Assembly (NCBI GenBank): GCA_002336485.1
Contig: DDCZ01000038.1
Span: 1 to 64,000 of the forward strand
Direction: 5' to 3'
Source of the DNA: Flavobacteriales bacterium UBA1993
GTDB taxonomy: Bacteria > Bacteroidota > Bacteroidia > Flavobacteriales_G > Salibacteraceae
Length of the DNA stretch: 64,000 nt
The position numbers and the translations under genes are program-made. Below are positions 1 through 9,536 of this stretch, piece after piece. The stretch's first letter is position 1. Each line of letters starts with the position of its first letter. The notes beneath the pieces were generated by a model. That model saw nothing but the letters and a program-made list of their open reading frames with translations. It did not search any database and had not been told where the DNA came from.

Positions 1-1830
1 GCTTCAGTGACCGTGAATTCTTCATTCGGAAGCACGTTGTTTTGAATCAAGACAACTTCACCAAGAAGGTTTCTTACTGTTAGGTTGGAGAGTTGATCAC
101 CCTCAATTCGAAAACTTCCATTTGATGGATTCGGATATACCACCAGTGCGCTCTCGGCACCGATGTCTGCAATGCCCCCACAAATCATCCATTCTGCTAC
201 AAAACTGTCCGTTCCTTCGCAGCCCGAATTGTTCTCAACTACAATGGAGTAGGTTACGTTTGTTATGCTGCCCTCAGATATTACACGTGTTTGTGTAGTT
301 GCTCCGTCATCCCATAGGTACGATGAATAGCCAGTGCCAGCATCTAATGTGTAATTGTTACCGACGCATAAAAGTGTATCTGGCCAAAGCTCAATAAATG
401 CCTCAGGCAATGCGCTTATGTATATGGTTTCATATCCAAAACAATTGTTCTCAGAAATTACAAAGACAGTATAAGTGCCGCTGTCCGTCACGCCAATTGT
501 TTGAGATGTTGCAGTAGTGCTCCAATTGTAGGTCGAGTTCGTAAATGTTCCCGCATCAAGCACAAGAGTGTCATTTGGACAAATCCCAGCGTCAGGTCCT
601 AAATCAACATTTGGAGAGTCATACAGCGTGATGAACGCTCCCATTGAAGCAGAGTCGGAACAACCATTGTTGTTGGTTTTTGTCATGTTGTACCAACCAC
701 CTTCAGTGGCAAATATGCCTGTATTCGTTTCGCCTGGAATGGTGTCTCCATTTAAAAACCATTGGCTCGATCCACCATTAGATCCAGAGATTAACACCGT
801 CTGTCCGGGGCAAATACCAGAATCGCTGTATGAAAGATTCACAGATGGATTGGAAACATCCTCGATTAAAATTCCAACAGATGCGCTATCTATACAAAAC
901 GTGTTATTCACTACGCAATTGTAGACTCCGCCTGACCCAACTGCATAAGTCTGATTGGTAGCTCCTGAAACAGACTGACCATTCAAATACCATTGATGCG
1001 ACGATCCAGTAGAGGCAGTCAAAAGTGCGCTGTCACCAGGGCAAAGCGATTCAGCATTGGTTGATACTGTTATTGCTCCGGGAGGAATAAACGCCAAACC
1101 CTTGCAAGAAAAATTGGTCCCTAATCCAGTGCTAGAAGCATATCCATTTGTATCGATTAAGAATAACGAATCGTCAATGTTTGTAATAAGAAATTGGCCA
1201 TCTCCATAATATGTAGCGGCAAATATTTCATCCAGGCTAATGCTTCCATTGGTGAAAGGAATGTTGGTGACTGTATTGTTTGTGAGGTTAATACGTTCGA
1301 AAACGGTGCTGCCATTTCCGGACCAGTGATACATATGTCCATCATCCGGTGAAAAAGCGATGGTCTCTCCGTCATCTCCATTCCCTAATACAACAACCTG
1401 CGTAATGGAAGCCGTTGTAAGGTTAATGGTGTAAAGCGTTTCTGAGTTTGTTGCTCCATCTCCAGTAACACCGTATAATACCCCGTTATCGTCAAAGGCA
1501 ATTTCTGCAAAGTTGTCGCCGGTGTTTCCAATGATGGTTACGCTTCCGTTTGTGTCGGTTGTGGCAAGAGATCGTCCACTCTGGCTTGCAATCTTCAGCA
1601 TCATGTAAATGGCGCCATTGCAAGGGTGTACAGCAACGCCGGTGACACCGTTAATGGTAGAACCGCTTGCTGTCATCGTATTCGTCGATGTAATAACGAA
1701 GGTGCTCGTATCTACGATCCTCAAGTTAGCGTCATCCTTTTGAAGTTAAGATGATTGGGTTCTGAGCCTGCGCAAAAGGCGCCACCAGTAGAGTAAAAAG
1801 AAGCGCGGTCAGTAAGTAAGTGTGTTTCAT
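1..1830 (-). pseudogene. T9SS type A cargo, frameshifted after signal peptide (partial)
   Basis: This is a secreted surface or extracellular protein of unknown function that runs off the left window edge. From ATG at 1830 it reads a clear signal peptide (MKHTYLLTALLFTLLVAPFAQAQ) and then meets TGA at 1732-1734. The next frame is open without interruption from 1739 to the window edge. It encodes a beta-propeller-like segment, Ig-like modules with repeated Cys and W-x-L/T patterns, and a T9SS type A sorting domain with the YPNPSNGSF motif near 100-130. The two frames join if one T of the four-T run at 1738-1741 is removed, so a single-base indel is the simplest explanation. It could be a real pseudogene, a slippage-regulated gene or an assembly error; the sequence alone cannot decide. 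Confidence 0.8.
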
Positions 1831-1869
1831 ATTTATCGGGGATTAATTAAGTGATAGGAATTTATACTG

Positions 1870-1877
1870 CAAATATA
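1870..1877 (-). promoter_or_regulatory. -7 promoter box (TATATTTG)
   Basis: On the minus strand this is a perfect match to the Bacteroidota -7 consensus TAnnTTTG. It lies 39 nt upstream of the ATG at 1830, so it would give a short leader of about 30 nt. I see no good TTG at the expected -33 spacing. Confidence 0.45.
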
Positions 1878-2139
1878 TTTCAGTGGACAGACGGATGTAC
1901 CGATGAAAGGGTAAAGTTTTCCGCTTATTATTTTTTGTAAGTAACTAGCAATCCCTTTAATGAAAGGGGGTGTAAGAGAATTGGTGTGTGCCTAAGGGTT
2001 AGTTTTAATAGACGAAGCAGGTGTATTCATCGGCAAAGGTGAAATGGCTTTCTAAAACTTCAGCAGATTAACAGATGATCAGATTCACTAGAAAGAATTG
2101 AATTCATCGGTTCATTAAATATCTAACTACTTAAAACAC

Positions 2140-2169
2140 AAAAAGAAGCGTCGCTTGGCGCTTCTTTTT
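2140..2169 (+). terminator. Terminator-like hairpin before the M49 peptidase gene
   Basis: An 11-bp perfect stem (AAAAAGAAGCG at 2140-2150, CGCTTCTTTTT at 2159-2169) with an 8-nt loop is followed by more T. It has the form of an intrinsic terminator. It lies about 40 nt before the start codon of the downstream gene and has no gene upstream on the same strand, so it may end a small RNA or act as an attenuator. Confidence 0.6.
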
Positions 2170-2210
2170 ATTTTCGTCCACTTCCAATTTTTTTGAACCT
2201 AATCTTAATT

Positions 2211-4262
2211 ATGAAAAACCTGAAATTATTATTTATTCCAGCCGCTATTCTGGCACTGATATTCACATCATGTGGGGGAGGCGATGGCTCGCAGGCCGAC
2301 AATGCTGAAGTGGACAGTACGGCGGTCGCTTCCGAAGCTGAGTTTAACTATTTAGCGGAGCAATTCGCGGACATTAAACTTATTCGGTACCAAATTCCTG
2401 GATGGGAAAACTTAAGCGCCAAACAAAAAGAGCTTATTTACTATTTATACGAAGCAGGTCTCAGTGGTCGCGACATGATCTGGGATCAAAACTATCGACA
2501 TAACCTTGAAATCAGAAAGGCGCTCGAAACGATTCTAACGAGCGAAGCAGCGAATAGAGCGTCTGCCGAATGGGAAACGTTTGAAACCTACGCAAAGCGT
2601 GTGTTTTTCTCAAACGGAATCCATCATCACTACAGCATGGCGAAGATTCCAGCCGAATTTTCAGCTGAATTCTTAGATGAATTATTGGCTGCCACTGGCG
2701 CTAAGCTCAGCGACGAGGCGAAGAAGGCGATTCTTGATCCAGAATTTGATGCCAAGAAAGTTAACCTTGATCCGAATCTTGGACTCATCAAAGGTTCCGC
2801 TGTTAACCTATACGCTCCTGACATTACCGAGGATGAAGTAAATGCGTATTACAAAGCGCTCATAGACACCAATGACACAGAGCCAATTTCCTATGGATTG
2901 AATAGCCGTATGGAACGCGACGCTGATGGTAACCTCTATGAAAATGTCTACAAATCAGGTGGATTGTATGGTGCTGCCATTGATAAAGTTGCTTATTGGT
3001 TGTCAAAAGCGGCGGATGTTGCTGAGAACAAAGCTCAGGGAGATGCATTGAGATTGTTGGTTGAATACTATAAGACAGGTGATCTCGAGAAATGGGATGA
3101 TTACAACATTGCTTGGTCAAGTGCCACCGAAGGTGATATTGACTACATCCAAGGTTTTGTTGAGGTTTACAATGATCCAAAGGGCTATAGAGGATCATAT
3201 GAAAGTATTGTTCAGATCAAAGACTTTGAGGCAAGCGATCGCATGAAGGTTTTGATGCAGAACGTTCAATGGTTTGAAGACAATTCTTCCATTATGGATG
3301 AACATAAAAAGGATACGGTTAAAGGGGTTACCTACAAGGTTGTGAATGTTGCTGGCGAGGCTGGCGATGCGTCGCCTTCGACTCCAATTGGTGTCAACTT
3401 GCCTAATGCAAACTGGATTCGAGCCAAGCACGGGTCTAAGTCGGTGAGTTTAGGAAACATTGTACATGCATATGCGCAGGCCCCGAGCTCAGGATTCTCA
3501 GAAGAGTTTATCCGAACAGAGGAGTTGAGAGCGCGCTCTAAGGAGCACGGTGGATTGGCTGGTAAGCTGCACACCGCTCTACATGAAGTTGTAGGCCATG
3601 CATCAGGAAAATTAAATCCTGGTGTTGGGACTCCAAAAGAGACACTCGGAAGCTACGCATCTACACTTGAAGAAGGTAGAGCGGATTTGGTGGCGCTTTA
3701 CTATTTACTTGACCCTAAGCTTGTTGAATTCGGATTGATGCCCTCTACCGAAGTTGGAATGGCCGAGTATGATTCATACATAAGAAACGGAATGATGCTT
3801 CAACTTAGAAGAATCGAAGCGGGAGAGAGCATCGAGGAGGCTCATATGCGTAACAGACAGCTTGTAGCTTCTTGGGCGTATGAGAAAGGCATGGAGGAAA
3901 ACGTAATCGAAAAGGTCGTTGAAGATGGAAAGACATTCTTCGAAGTACGTGACTACGAAAAGCTACGTGTGATTTTTGGAGAATTGCTTAAGGAAATTCA
4001 ACGAGTGAAGAGTGAAGGAGACTATGAGGCAGGTCAAGCCTTGGTTGAAAATTATGGAGTTAAAGTGGACAAAGACTTGCATGAAGAAGTGTTAGCTCGC
4101 GCTGAGAAACTAAATAGTGCACCATACGGCGGTTTTGTAAACCCTCGTCTTGTTCCAGTGATGGAAGGGGATAAGATTTCTGATATCAAGGTTGAATACC
4201 CTGAGGTATTCCTTGATCAGATGTTGGAGTATGGAGAGAATTACGGATTCCTTAATAAATAA
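2211..4262 (+). CDS. M49 family dipeptidyl peptidase III, lipoprotein
   Basis: This is a zinc peptidase that removes dipeptides from peptide N-termini, here exported and lipid-anchored. Residues 1-20 form a lipoprotein signal ending in a lipobox (IFTSC, followed by GGG), so it should sit in the cell envelope. The M49 zinc motif HEVVGH starts near residue 458 and the second motif EEGRAD near 487. The spacing of about 29 residues fits bacterial DPP III. Family members usually have EECRAE/D, so the Cys is replaced by Gly here. The start is ATG at 2211, because a TTG 18 nt upstream would only add residues before the signal peptide. The length of 683 aa is normal for the family. It stands alone and is closed by the terminator at 4281-4306. 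Confidence 0.93.
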   Translation: MKNLKLLFIPAAILALIFTSCGGGDGSQADNAEVDSTAVASEAEFNYLAEQFADIKLIRYQIPGWENLSAKQKELIYYLYEAGLSGRDMIWDQNYRHNLEIRKALETILTSEAANRASAEWETFETYAKRVFFSNGIHHHYSMAKIPAEFSAEFLDELLAATGAKLSDEAKKAILDPEFDAKKVNLDPNLGLIKGSAVNLYAPDITEDEVNAYYKALIDTNDTEPISYGLNSRMERDADGNLYENVYKSGGLYGAAIDKVAYWLSKAADVAENKAQGDALRLLVEYYKTGDLEKWDDYNIAWSSATEGDIDYIQGFVEVYNDPKGYRGSYESIVQIKDFEASDRMKVLMQNVQWFEDNSSIMDEHKKDTVKGVTYKVVNVAGEAGDASPSTPIGVNLPNANWIRAKHGSKSVSLGNIVHAYAQAPSSGFSEEFIRTEELRARSKEHGGLAGKLHTALHEVVGHASGKLNPGVGTPKETLGSYASTLEEGRADLVALYYLLDPKLVEFGLMPSTEVGMAEYDSYIRNGMMLQLRRIEAGESIEEAHMRNRQLVASWAYEKGMEENVIEKVVEDGKTFFEVRDYEKLRVIFGELLKEIQRVKSEGDYEAGQALVENYGVKVDKDLHEEVLARAEKLNSAPYGGFVNPRLVPVMEGDKISDIKVEYPEVFLDQMLEYGENYGFLNK

Positions 4263-4280
4263 GGACACACTTAAAAGAAG

Positions 4281-4306
4281 GCCTCAGCAAATGCTGGGGC
4301 TTTTTT
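4281..4306 (+). terminator. Intrinsic terminator
   Basis: An 8-bp stem (GCCTCAGC with GCTGGGGC, one G-T pair) with loop AAAT is followed by six T. It ends the M49 peptidase transcript. The A-rich stretch just before it could let it work on the convergent minus-strand gene too. Confidence 0.85.
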
Positions 4307-4310
4307 ATGC

Positions 4311-4844
4311 TCAGTAGTGAATTGTAATGAGCCCTTTAGTCTCAAGAGGCGCCTTCATGTACTCATTGAATTTGATTCCCTTACAGGCGTACTCAGCCTT
4401 CGTTAAAAGGTATTCATCGCTGGTGGTACTGCCCGTAACGCCAGACTTTACCTTAAGCACGGTTCCAGACCGATTCACAATGACCTCCACGACAACTGTG
4501 CCGCGCTTTTCCGTTGCATTCGATAGTCTAGGTGCCTGAATCATGTTACGGTCAAGGATTTGGTATTCCACCATATAGCCGCCATCTGCGCTTTTGATTT
4601 TTCGGATGGGTGTTTCTGATTTAAGACTTCCGTCATATGGGACATACTCATCAAAGAAGATGGAGCTTATGTCTCGAAGCATGATTTTTTTTGGTTGTCG
4701 GTTTACGTAGATAGTTAATTCATCATCCATCAACTCCATCACAACGCCCTCGATTTTATCTCCAGTCTTGAGAACGACGCTATGTTGTGCCATAACTGAG
4801 CTGGAAATAAGAAGCATTGCAGCCCCAATCAGTACTTTAATCAT
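4311..4844 (-). CDS. Secreted protein with TonB C-terminal-like domain
   Basis: This is a periplasmic protein of unknown role. A signal peptide ends at VMAQ near residue 19. Residues about 23-65 form a small beta domain (KTGDKIEGVVMEL... with an RDISSIFF motif), a type often annotated only as a DUF in this phylum. Residues about 110-177 resemble the TonB C-terminal fold (GTVVVEVIVNRSGTVLKVK). It has no N-terminal membrane anchor or proline-rich linker, so it is unlikely to be a complete TonB energy transducer. It is the last gene of a probable four-gene run starting at 9479, 89 bp after its neighbour. Confidence 0.65.
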   Translation of the reverse strand: MIKVLIGAAMLLISSSVMAQHSVVLKTGDKIEGVVMELMDDELTIYVNRQPKKIMLRDISSIFFDEYVPYDGSLKSETPIRKIKSADGGYMVEYQILDRNMIQAPRLSNATEKRGTVVVEVIVNRSGTVLKVKSGVTGSTTSDEYLLTKAEYACKGIKFNEYMKAPLETKGLITIHY

Positions 4845-4933
4845 ATCTGGTAGTTTAATGCGAAGAAACAGCGTTCGGGAGCACCGTTGAGAATAGTGGG
4901 CAGAAGGTTTATAAAGCCTTAATGTTGAAAAGG

Positions 4934-5674
4934 CTAATCGTGCGTATCCAAATCCTGCCGCAAAATGGACGGAGTTTTCACAAAGGCCTGATATCGCTGC
5001 TTTGTAAATACAATGAACTCATACTGGCTCATCCGCTTCATCTGACCTTCGGAAACACCGATAAAGTCAATGAAGTCTTCAAACTCTTCATGCTGTAGAT
5101 CGATGATATCGTAGCTCACATACTTGACAAAGAGTTCTTTGAGCAAGGATCGACGCCTATCTTCATTTATAACCTCATAAGCGTGCCGTTTCATTCTCTC
5201 TTGCCGACTTACCTGTTGATATAGGAAGGTCAAAGGGCTGTGCACGGCATCGATTCCGCTGAGCATATAATCCCGTTCATTATAGCCAAGGCTGCGAATG
5301 TCCTTCTGGATGGAGTCTAATTCACGTTGCGGCATAACACTTACTGCTGGGAGTTGATAGGCTAGTGGTTTTAGGTAAACTTTGACCAAGTATTCGTCCT
5401 TTTCCAAACTATCAGACATGCAAATCTTCTCAGTGGCGTATCCAAGTGCTCCAACCAATAAAGTGTCCGCTTTGGATACGTTTACTTCAAATGTCCCGTC
5501 TGAATTCCCAAACGTTCCTAGAGAAGTAGTCTTGTTTACTATTAATAGGTTGAACGTTGGATCCTCGCGGTGATATACTTGTCCCTTGATCGTGACATTT
5601 TGTGCATTCGATTTGAATGCAAACAAACTGCAGAACAGAAAGAGTAGGAGGGAAGACGCTTTAATCCTCATCAT
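4934..5674 (-). CDS. CarboxypepD_reg-like domain secreted protein
   Basis: A signal peptide ends near SNAQ at residue 25. It is followed by a carboxypeptidase regulatory-like beta-sandwich (VTIKGQVYHRED... GTFGNSDGTFEV... LVGALGYATEKI), a domain that normally caps TonB-dependent receptors and surface proteins. The remaining 140 residues are charged and helical with no recognised domain, and no receptor barrel follows. The gene lies 26 bp after the PorP/SprF gene, so it is probably cotranscribed with it and may help an envelope complex around the T9SS cargo upstream. That role is inferred from context only. Confidence 0.7.
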   Translation of the reverse strand: MMRIKASSLLLFLFCSLFAFKSNAQNVTIKGQVYHREDPTFNLLIVNKTTSLGTFGNSDGTFEVNVSKADTLLVGALGYATEKICMSDSLEKDEYLVKVYLKPLAYQLPAVSVMPQRELDSIQKDIRSLGYNERDYMLSGIDAVHSPLTFLYQQVSRQERMKRHAYEVINEDRRRSLLKELFVKYVSYDIIDLQHEEFEDFIDFIGVSEGQMKRMSQYEFIVFTKQRYQAFVKTPSILRQDLDTHD

Positions 5675-5700
5675 TATAAGAGGGATAACTGAGTCTAAAG

Positions 5701-6789
5701 TTACAGACGGCCCTTTTTCTTGGGGCTGTACTTGCTAAATAGACCTCTGCGGTATCCAGCACGATAGCTGAGCATAAATTCAAATGCTCCTTCGTAGCCG
5801 TTCACCGTGTTGAATGATCCCAGTGGGACGTCATATCCAGCGCCAAAGTTGAATCCGGCAAATTCCATACTTAGCATTCCCATAACATCAAAGACACTTC
5901 CCATTGGCGGTGTTGCCATTCGACCATACAGTCCCATGCTAATGCTCGATTCGCTGCGCTTACCTGTGGTTCTCGTGCCCTCGTTGAATAAGAATTGAAA
6001 TGCAGTTCCCACCCTCAAATTGGCACGTCGTGCCTGTCGAGAATAAAGGAACGATGGCTTGATAGCAAACATGCTATTCGGTCTCAATCGATGCACAAAG
6101 TCAGCGTGAACATTGATGCGCCTTGATAAATTTGTGTTCGCCGTGTCGCCATACAGACTCACATCTGGACGATTGACATGATAAACTGAAACTCCAGTAT
6201 AGAGCTCCATTAGATCACCGCTATAGTAAGTGTACTGAGCACCCGTTGAAAGATCAAAGTAATTTCGAACGTCTGGTAAGAGTGGTTCGCCCGTGGCAAC
6301 CTTGGGGTCAAAACCTTCACCGACCCATTGTCGGTCCCAATACGCTTCGCTGTAATCGATACCTCGAGAGGCTACTCCGCCTTGAAAACCGATGCTAATA
6401 CTGTGCTGTAGTCTTGGGTCCAAATACTGTCCAATAGAGAAATTTCCTAAAACCTTGGTATCGCGCAACAAGGCGTCACCTTGATCGTCATTCACAACGC
6501 TTAATCCAAAGCCCCAAATGTTTCCAGACCAGGCATTTATTGGTGCGTTCATGTCAAAACTTCCTGAGGTTGTTCTGAAAGGTCTGTGTGGCACGTATGC
6601 TTGCTCTCGATAAACAGTTGCAATGCGCCATTTGCTATCGCTGTTTCCAGTGTAAGCAGGGTTGATGTTAAGCGGCTGAAACTGATACATGGTAAGCATT
6701 GGGTCATATAACCCGCCTTCCTGTTGCGCCATTACGTTGCTTGCAAGGAATGAAACTACAGCTACTGTGGATATGAATATTCTTTTCAT
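5701..6789 (-). CDS. PorP/SprF family type IX secretion membrane protein
   Basis: This is an outer-membrane beta-barrel protein of the PorP/SprF family. Members attach or help export particular T9SS cargo, such as SprF for the adhesin SprB. The protein has a signal peptide (ending VMAQ), the typical early motif YDPMLTMYQFQPLNINPAYTG and alternating beta-strand character to a basic C-terminus. Its length of 362 aa is somewhat longer than many relatives of about 300 aa. Its ATG overlaps the stop of the type B cargo gene upstream by 1 nt. This is the classic arrangement of a type B cargo followed by its own SprF-like partner, so they very likely work as a pair. Confidence 0.93.
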   Translation of the reverse strand: MKRIFISTVAVVSFLASNVMAQQEGGLYDPMLTMYQFQPLNINPAYTGNSDSKWRIATVYREQAYVPHRPFRTTSGSFDMNAPINAWSGNIWGFGLSVVNDDQGDALLRDTKVLGNFSIGQYLDPRLQHSISIGFQGGVASRGIDYSEAYWDRQWVGEGFDPKVATGEPLLPDVRNYFDLSTGAQYTYYSGDLMELYTGVSVYHVNRPDVSLYGDTANTNLSRRINVHADFVHRLRPNSMFAIKPSFLYSRQARRANLRVGTAFQFLFNEGTRTTGKRSESSISMGLYGRMATPPMGSVFDVMGMLSMEFAGFNFGAGYDVPLGSFNTVNGYEGAFEFMLSYRAGYRRGLFSKYSPKKKGRL

Positions 6790-9479
6790 TAGTATCGGAC
6801 TATAGTTAAGTTACCTTTTAATTCTTCAACGACTCCATCAAGGAAAATAACCTTTACGTAGTAGGTGTATGAACCTATCGGAGCAGGGGTGCTTTTGTAG
6901 TTGCCGTCCCATCCAGTGTTTTGAGAGAACGACTCATGCACCACTTCGCCATATCTGTTCCAGATGCGCATTGTGAAACCTTCTGATGCAATTCCATTTC
7001 CTCGAACATAAAGGCGATCGTTGCTGCCATCTCCGTTCGGGCTAAATATGTTCGGGATTCCAGCGTAATAGGAGTTCTCCACAAAAACGGTTACAGAATC
7101 ATAAACCTGGCAACCGTAGTCGTCGTAGTTTGTTATGAAGTATTGTCTCGTTTCCTGAGGGTTAATAATCGGGTATTGACAGTCATAGCATGAAAGGCCC
7201 TCTTCAGGGAACCAACTGTAGTACGGACCGGTGCCCGTAGGTTCAAACTTAACGGTGTCTTCTAGATAGAATCTGCTTTCATTATTATCAATTCTGACAA
7301 ACTTGTCGGTTCCTGGGTTCAGGGTCGGGTGTGTGCCACCAATATTTAGTACGGCTACATCTTGCGAATTCTCAATGGCCACGTCGTGTTCGTTGAAAGC
7401 AAATAGCTGAACTCCAACAACTCCGCTATCGTTGAAGCAGTAAATCGGGTCCTGTTCCATAAATATGGTATCCACGATGCTGTCACGCCCAATAAACATT
7501 GGATAGTAATCTTCTTTTGTTAGGAATGTGTCTAGCGTATCACCAACCGCGTTCAATGTTAAAATTGTGTCGTTGGTTTCAGGATATGGATGCCACCAGA
7601 ATATCCAAAAAATAGAGTCAGCTCGTAAACTGGTATTGAAGAATTGAACACATGTGCCACGGCAAATGCTGTCTCTTTCTACCTCAAAACGAGGGTCGGG
7701 AGGTAGGCAAGAATCAACTACGATGTAATCCAGACTAATCAATGTACTGTCTCCATTTACGTTCTTCACTTGGAGCACCACAGGATATGTTCCCGCACTG
7801 TCATATCGAATTTCAGGATTTTGCTCTACAGAAGTGCTTGGTATACCACCTACAAATTCCCACTCCCATTCGGTTGCATATTGACTTAAATCTTCGAAGA
7901 CAACGGCAACGCCCGGACAAATCGTTCTGCTGCTAACCGTGAATTTTGGAATTGGAGGAGGACAATCCAAAACTGTGATGGTTTGGAATACTGCGATTGT
8001 GTCGTCAATTCCTGCGCCATTCCAAACGGTCATAGTAACTGTGTATGTGCCTGGAGTAGGGAAGAAGACTTGAACTGTATCAACGTCAGCAGTAGGTCCG
8101 ATAAATATGGATGGATTGGCCGCGCTGCCAAATTCCCATTGAATACTATCAGGGTTTCCAGTAGCCAAATTGTAAAACTCAACAAAGTCGTTATTACAGA
8201 TCACGTTTGTGTCACTGATGAATGCTGCGACGGGTACTTGACAAGTTCCGACATCGATTCTGTTCGAAAAGACGACGGTTGAGTCAGCGCCGGAAATCGT
8301 ATCGGTAACCGTAAGAGTTACATTATAAAGACCAGTAGCGGGGTAGCAAATGTTCTGAGGGTTTTGATCTGTGCTTGTCGCCGGAACACCACCTTGGAAT
8401 TGCCATACCCATCCACCTTTTCCAAAACCACCTGGAAGCGAAGCGTCGAAATAGTTCACACACTGTCCTTGACACAAAGTAGAGTCAGTAACCGCAAGTG
8501 CAGGAGTAGGAGGGAAACAATTTAGAACAGTAATGTCTTGAGTAATAGACTGAGATCCGTTTAAATTACCAACCGTTAGCGTGATAGTATACGTGCCTGG
8601 AGTTGGGAAAACAATGTTTGATGGATCTTGTGAAGTTGAAGAGGCAGGGATTTGTGTAGAGCCAAACTGCCATACCCATCCTGTAGGATTTCCTTCCGAT
8701 TCATCCGTGAAGTCTAAACCTCCGCCAGCACAAACCGCCGTATCGACAGCGCCAATAACGGCCAATGGGTCGCTCTCATAAATCTCAAAATTATCTACGG
8801 CGAATGATCTATTGCCACCATTACCATCGCCGTCGTTTACCCAATGAAACCCGAATCCGAGTTGAGTTTGCGAGTTTGCTGCAGTGTTAAGGTAAAGTAC
8901 ATAGTGAGACCAAACGCCATTCGGGCACGAAGTCGTATTTGTCTTCGCAAGATCGAAGGTACCATATGTTGGAGCCAAATAGCTGGAACCAACCGTTACA
9001 ACAAACGTTGCATTGTCATCTGTACTATCGCCAACCTCTAAGTAATCGAATTCAACCCTCAAGTCGCCACTTGTGGCTGTGGCATCGAAGTTCGGGGCGT
9101 ATGCCCATATATCAGCCACACTGTCTTTTTGATAAGAGGCGTTCGGATCAATCGATCCAACGTTGGTTCCAATATGAAGTGTTCGATTCGTGGTGCCAGT
9201 TCCCAAACAACCATCAGAACAGTTACCCTGTCCTTCGTTCGATTCACGCGTTCCCATAAAGAAACGATTGGTTGTGTCTGGGTTGTTGGTTGTCCCCGTA
9301 TAGATGCGCCAAACGTTGATTGAACCAGAGGCCATTACAGTGTCAAACTCACTGCAGACGGTTGATGTACCAAAATCTTCTGAGTAAACTTGAGCGTTTA
9401 CGGAGAGGAGTGGCACACATAGTAATAGTGTGAAAAGTATCCTCAATCTGTTGTCTGTAGCACGTTTTGCCTTATTCAT
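6789..9479 (-). CDS. PKD-domain T9SS type B (gliding motility-associated) cargo
   Basis: This is a large secreted surface protein of 896 aa. A signal peptide ends near SVNAQ at residue 30. Residues about 30-230 look like a jelly-roll domain. At least four PKD domains follow (about 240-620), recognisable by W-x-F/W-x-F-G cores and repeated T/S-PGTYT-T-T strands. A larger PKD-like module comes next. The last 90 residues are the gliding motility-associated C-terminal domain (IFSPNGDGSNDRLYV, WNRYGEVV, WDGNY), a type B T9SS sorting signal. Its stop overlaps the start of the PorP/SprF gene. By family, such proteins are adhesins or surface filaments; the target is unknown. Confidence 0.92.
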   Translation of the reverse strand: MNKAKRATDNRLRILFTLLLCVPLLSVNAQVYSEDFGTSTVCSEFDTVMASGSINVWRIYTGTTNNPDTTNRFFMGTRESNEGQGNCSDGCLGTGTTNRTLHIGTNVGSIDPNASYQKDSVADIWAYAPNFDATATSGDLRVEFDYLEVGDSTDDNATFVVTVGSSYLAPTYGTFDLAKTNTTSCPNGVWSHYVLYLNTAANSQTQLGFGFHWVNDGDGNGGNRSFAVDNFEIYESDPLAVIGAVDTAVCAGGGLDFTDESEGNPTGWVWQFGSTQIPASSTSQDPSNIVFPTPGTYTITLTVGNLNGSQSITQDITVLNCFPPTPALAVTDSTLCQGQCVNYFDASLPGGFGKGGWVWQFQGGVPATSTDQNPQNICYPATGLYNVTLTVTDTISGADSTVVFSNRIDVGTCQVPVAAFISDTNVICNNDFVEFYNLATGNPDSIQWEFGSAANPSIFIGPTADVDTVQVFFPTPGTYTVTMTVWNGAGIDDTIAVFQTITVLDCPPPIPKFTVSSRTICPGVAVVFEDLSQYATEWEWEFVGGIPSTSVEQNPEIRYDSAGTYPVVLQVKNVNGDSTLISLDYIVVDSCLPPDPRFEVERDSICRGTCVQFFNTSLRADSIFWIFWWHPYPETNDTILTLNAVGDTLDTFLTKEDYYPMFIGRDSIVDTIFMEQDPIYCFNDSGVVGVQLFAFNEHDVAIENSQDVAVLNIGGTHPTLNPGTDKFVRIDNNESRFYLEDTVKFEPTGTGPYYSWFPEEGLSCYDCQYPIINPQETRQYFITNYDDYGCQVYDSVTVFVENSYYAGIPNIFSPNGDGSNDRLYVRGNGIASEGFTMRIWNRYGEVVHESFSQNTGWDGNYKSTPAPIGSYTYYVKVIFLDGVVEELKGNLTIVRY

Positions 9480-9536
9480 CTAATAAATTAGAGATTTAAC
9501 CCACAAAGAAAATCTAATATTCATTACGAACAAAAA

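Larger units (their letters stand above)
1831..2210. other. Divergent intergenic region
   Basis: This 380-base gap separates two divergently transcribed genes. It holds the -7 box of the left gene, a small hairpin (CCCTTT at 1953-1958, AAAGGG at 1963-1968) and a terminator-like hairpin at 2140-2169. I found no convincing small ORF: the longest ATG-started plus-strand frame I read has about 11 codons. There is no tRNA-like sequence. The presence of a terminator with no gene in front of it suggests either a short untranslated RNA or a leader for the gene at 2211. Confidence 0.5.

Noticed and set aside
1157..1381. 74-codon minus-strand ORF within the left T9SS gene
   Set aside because: It is out of frame with the clear cargo protein that covers the whole region, and has no family features.
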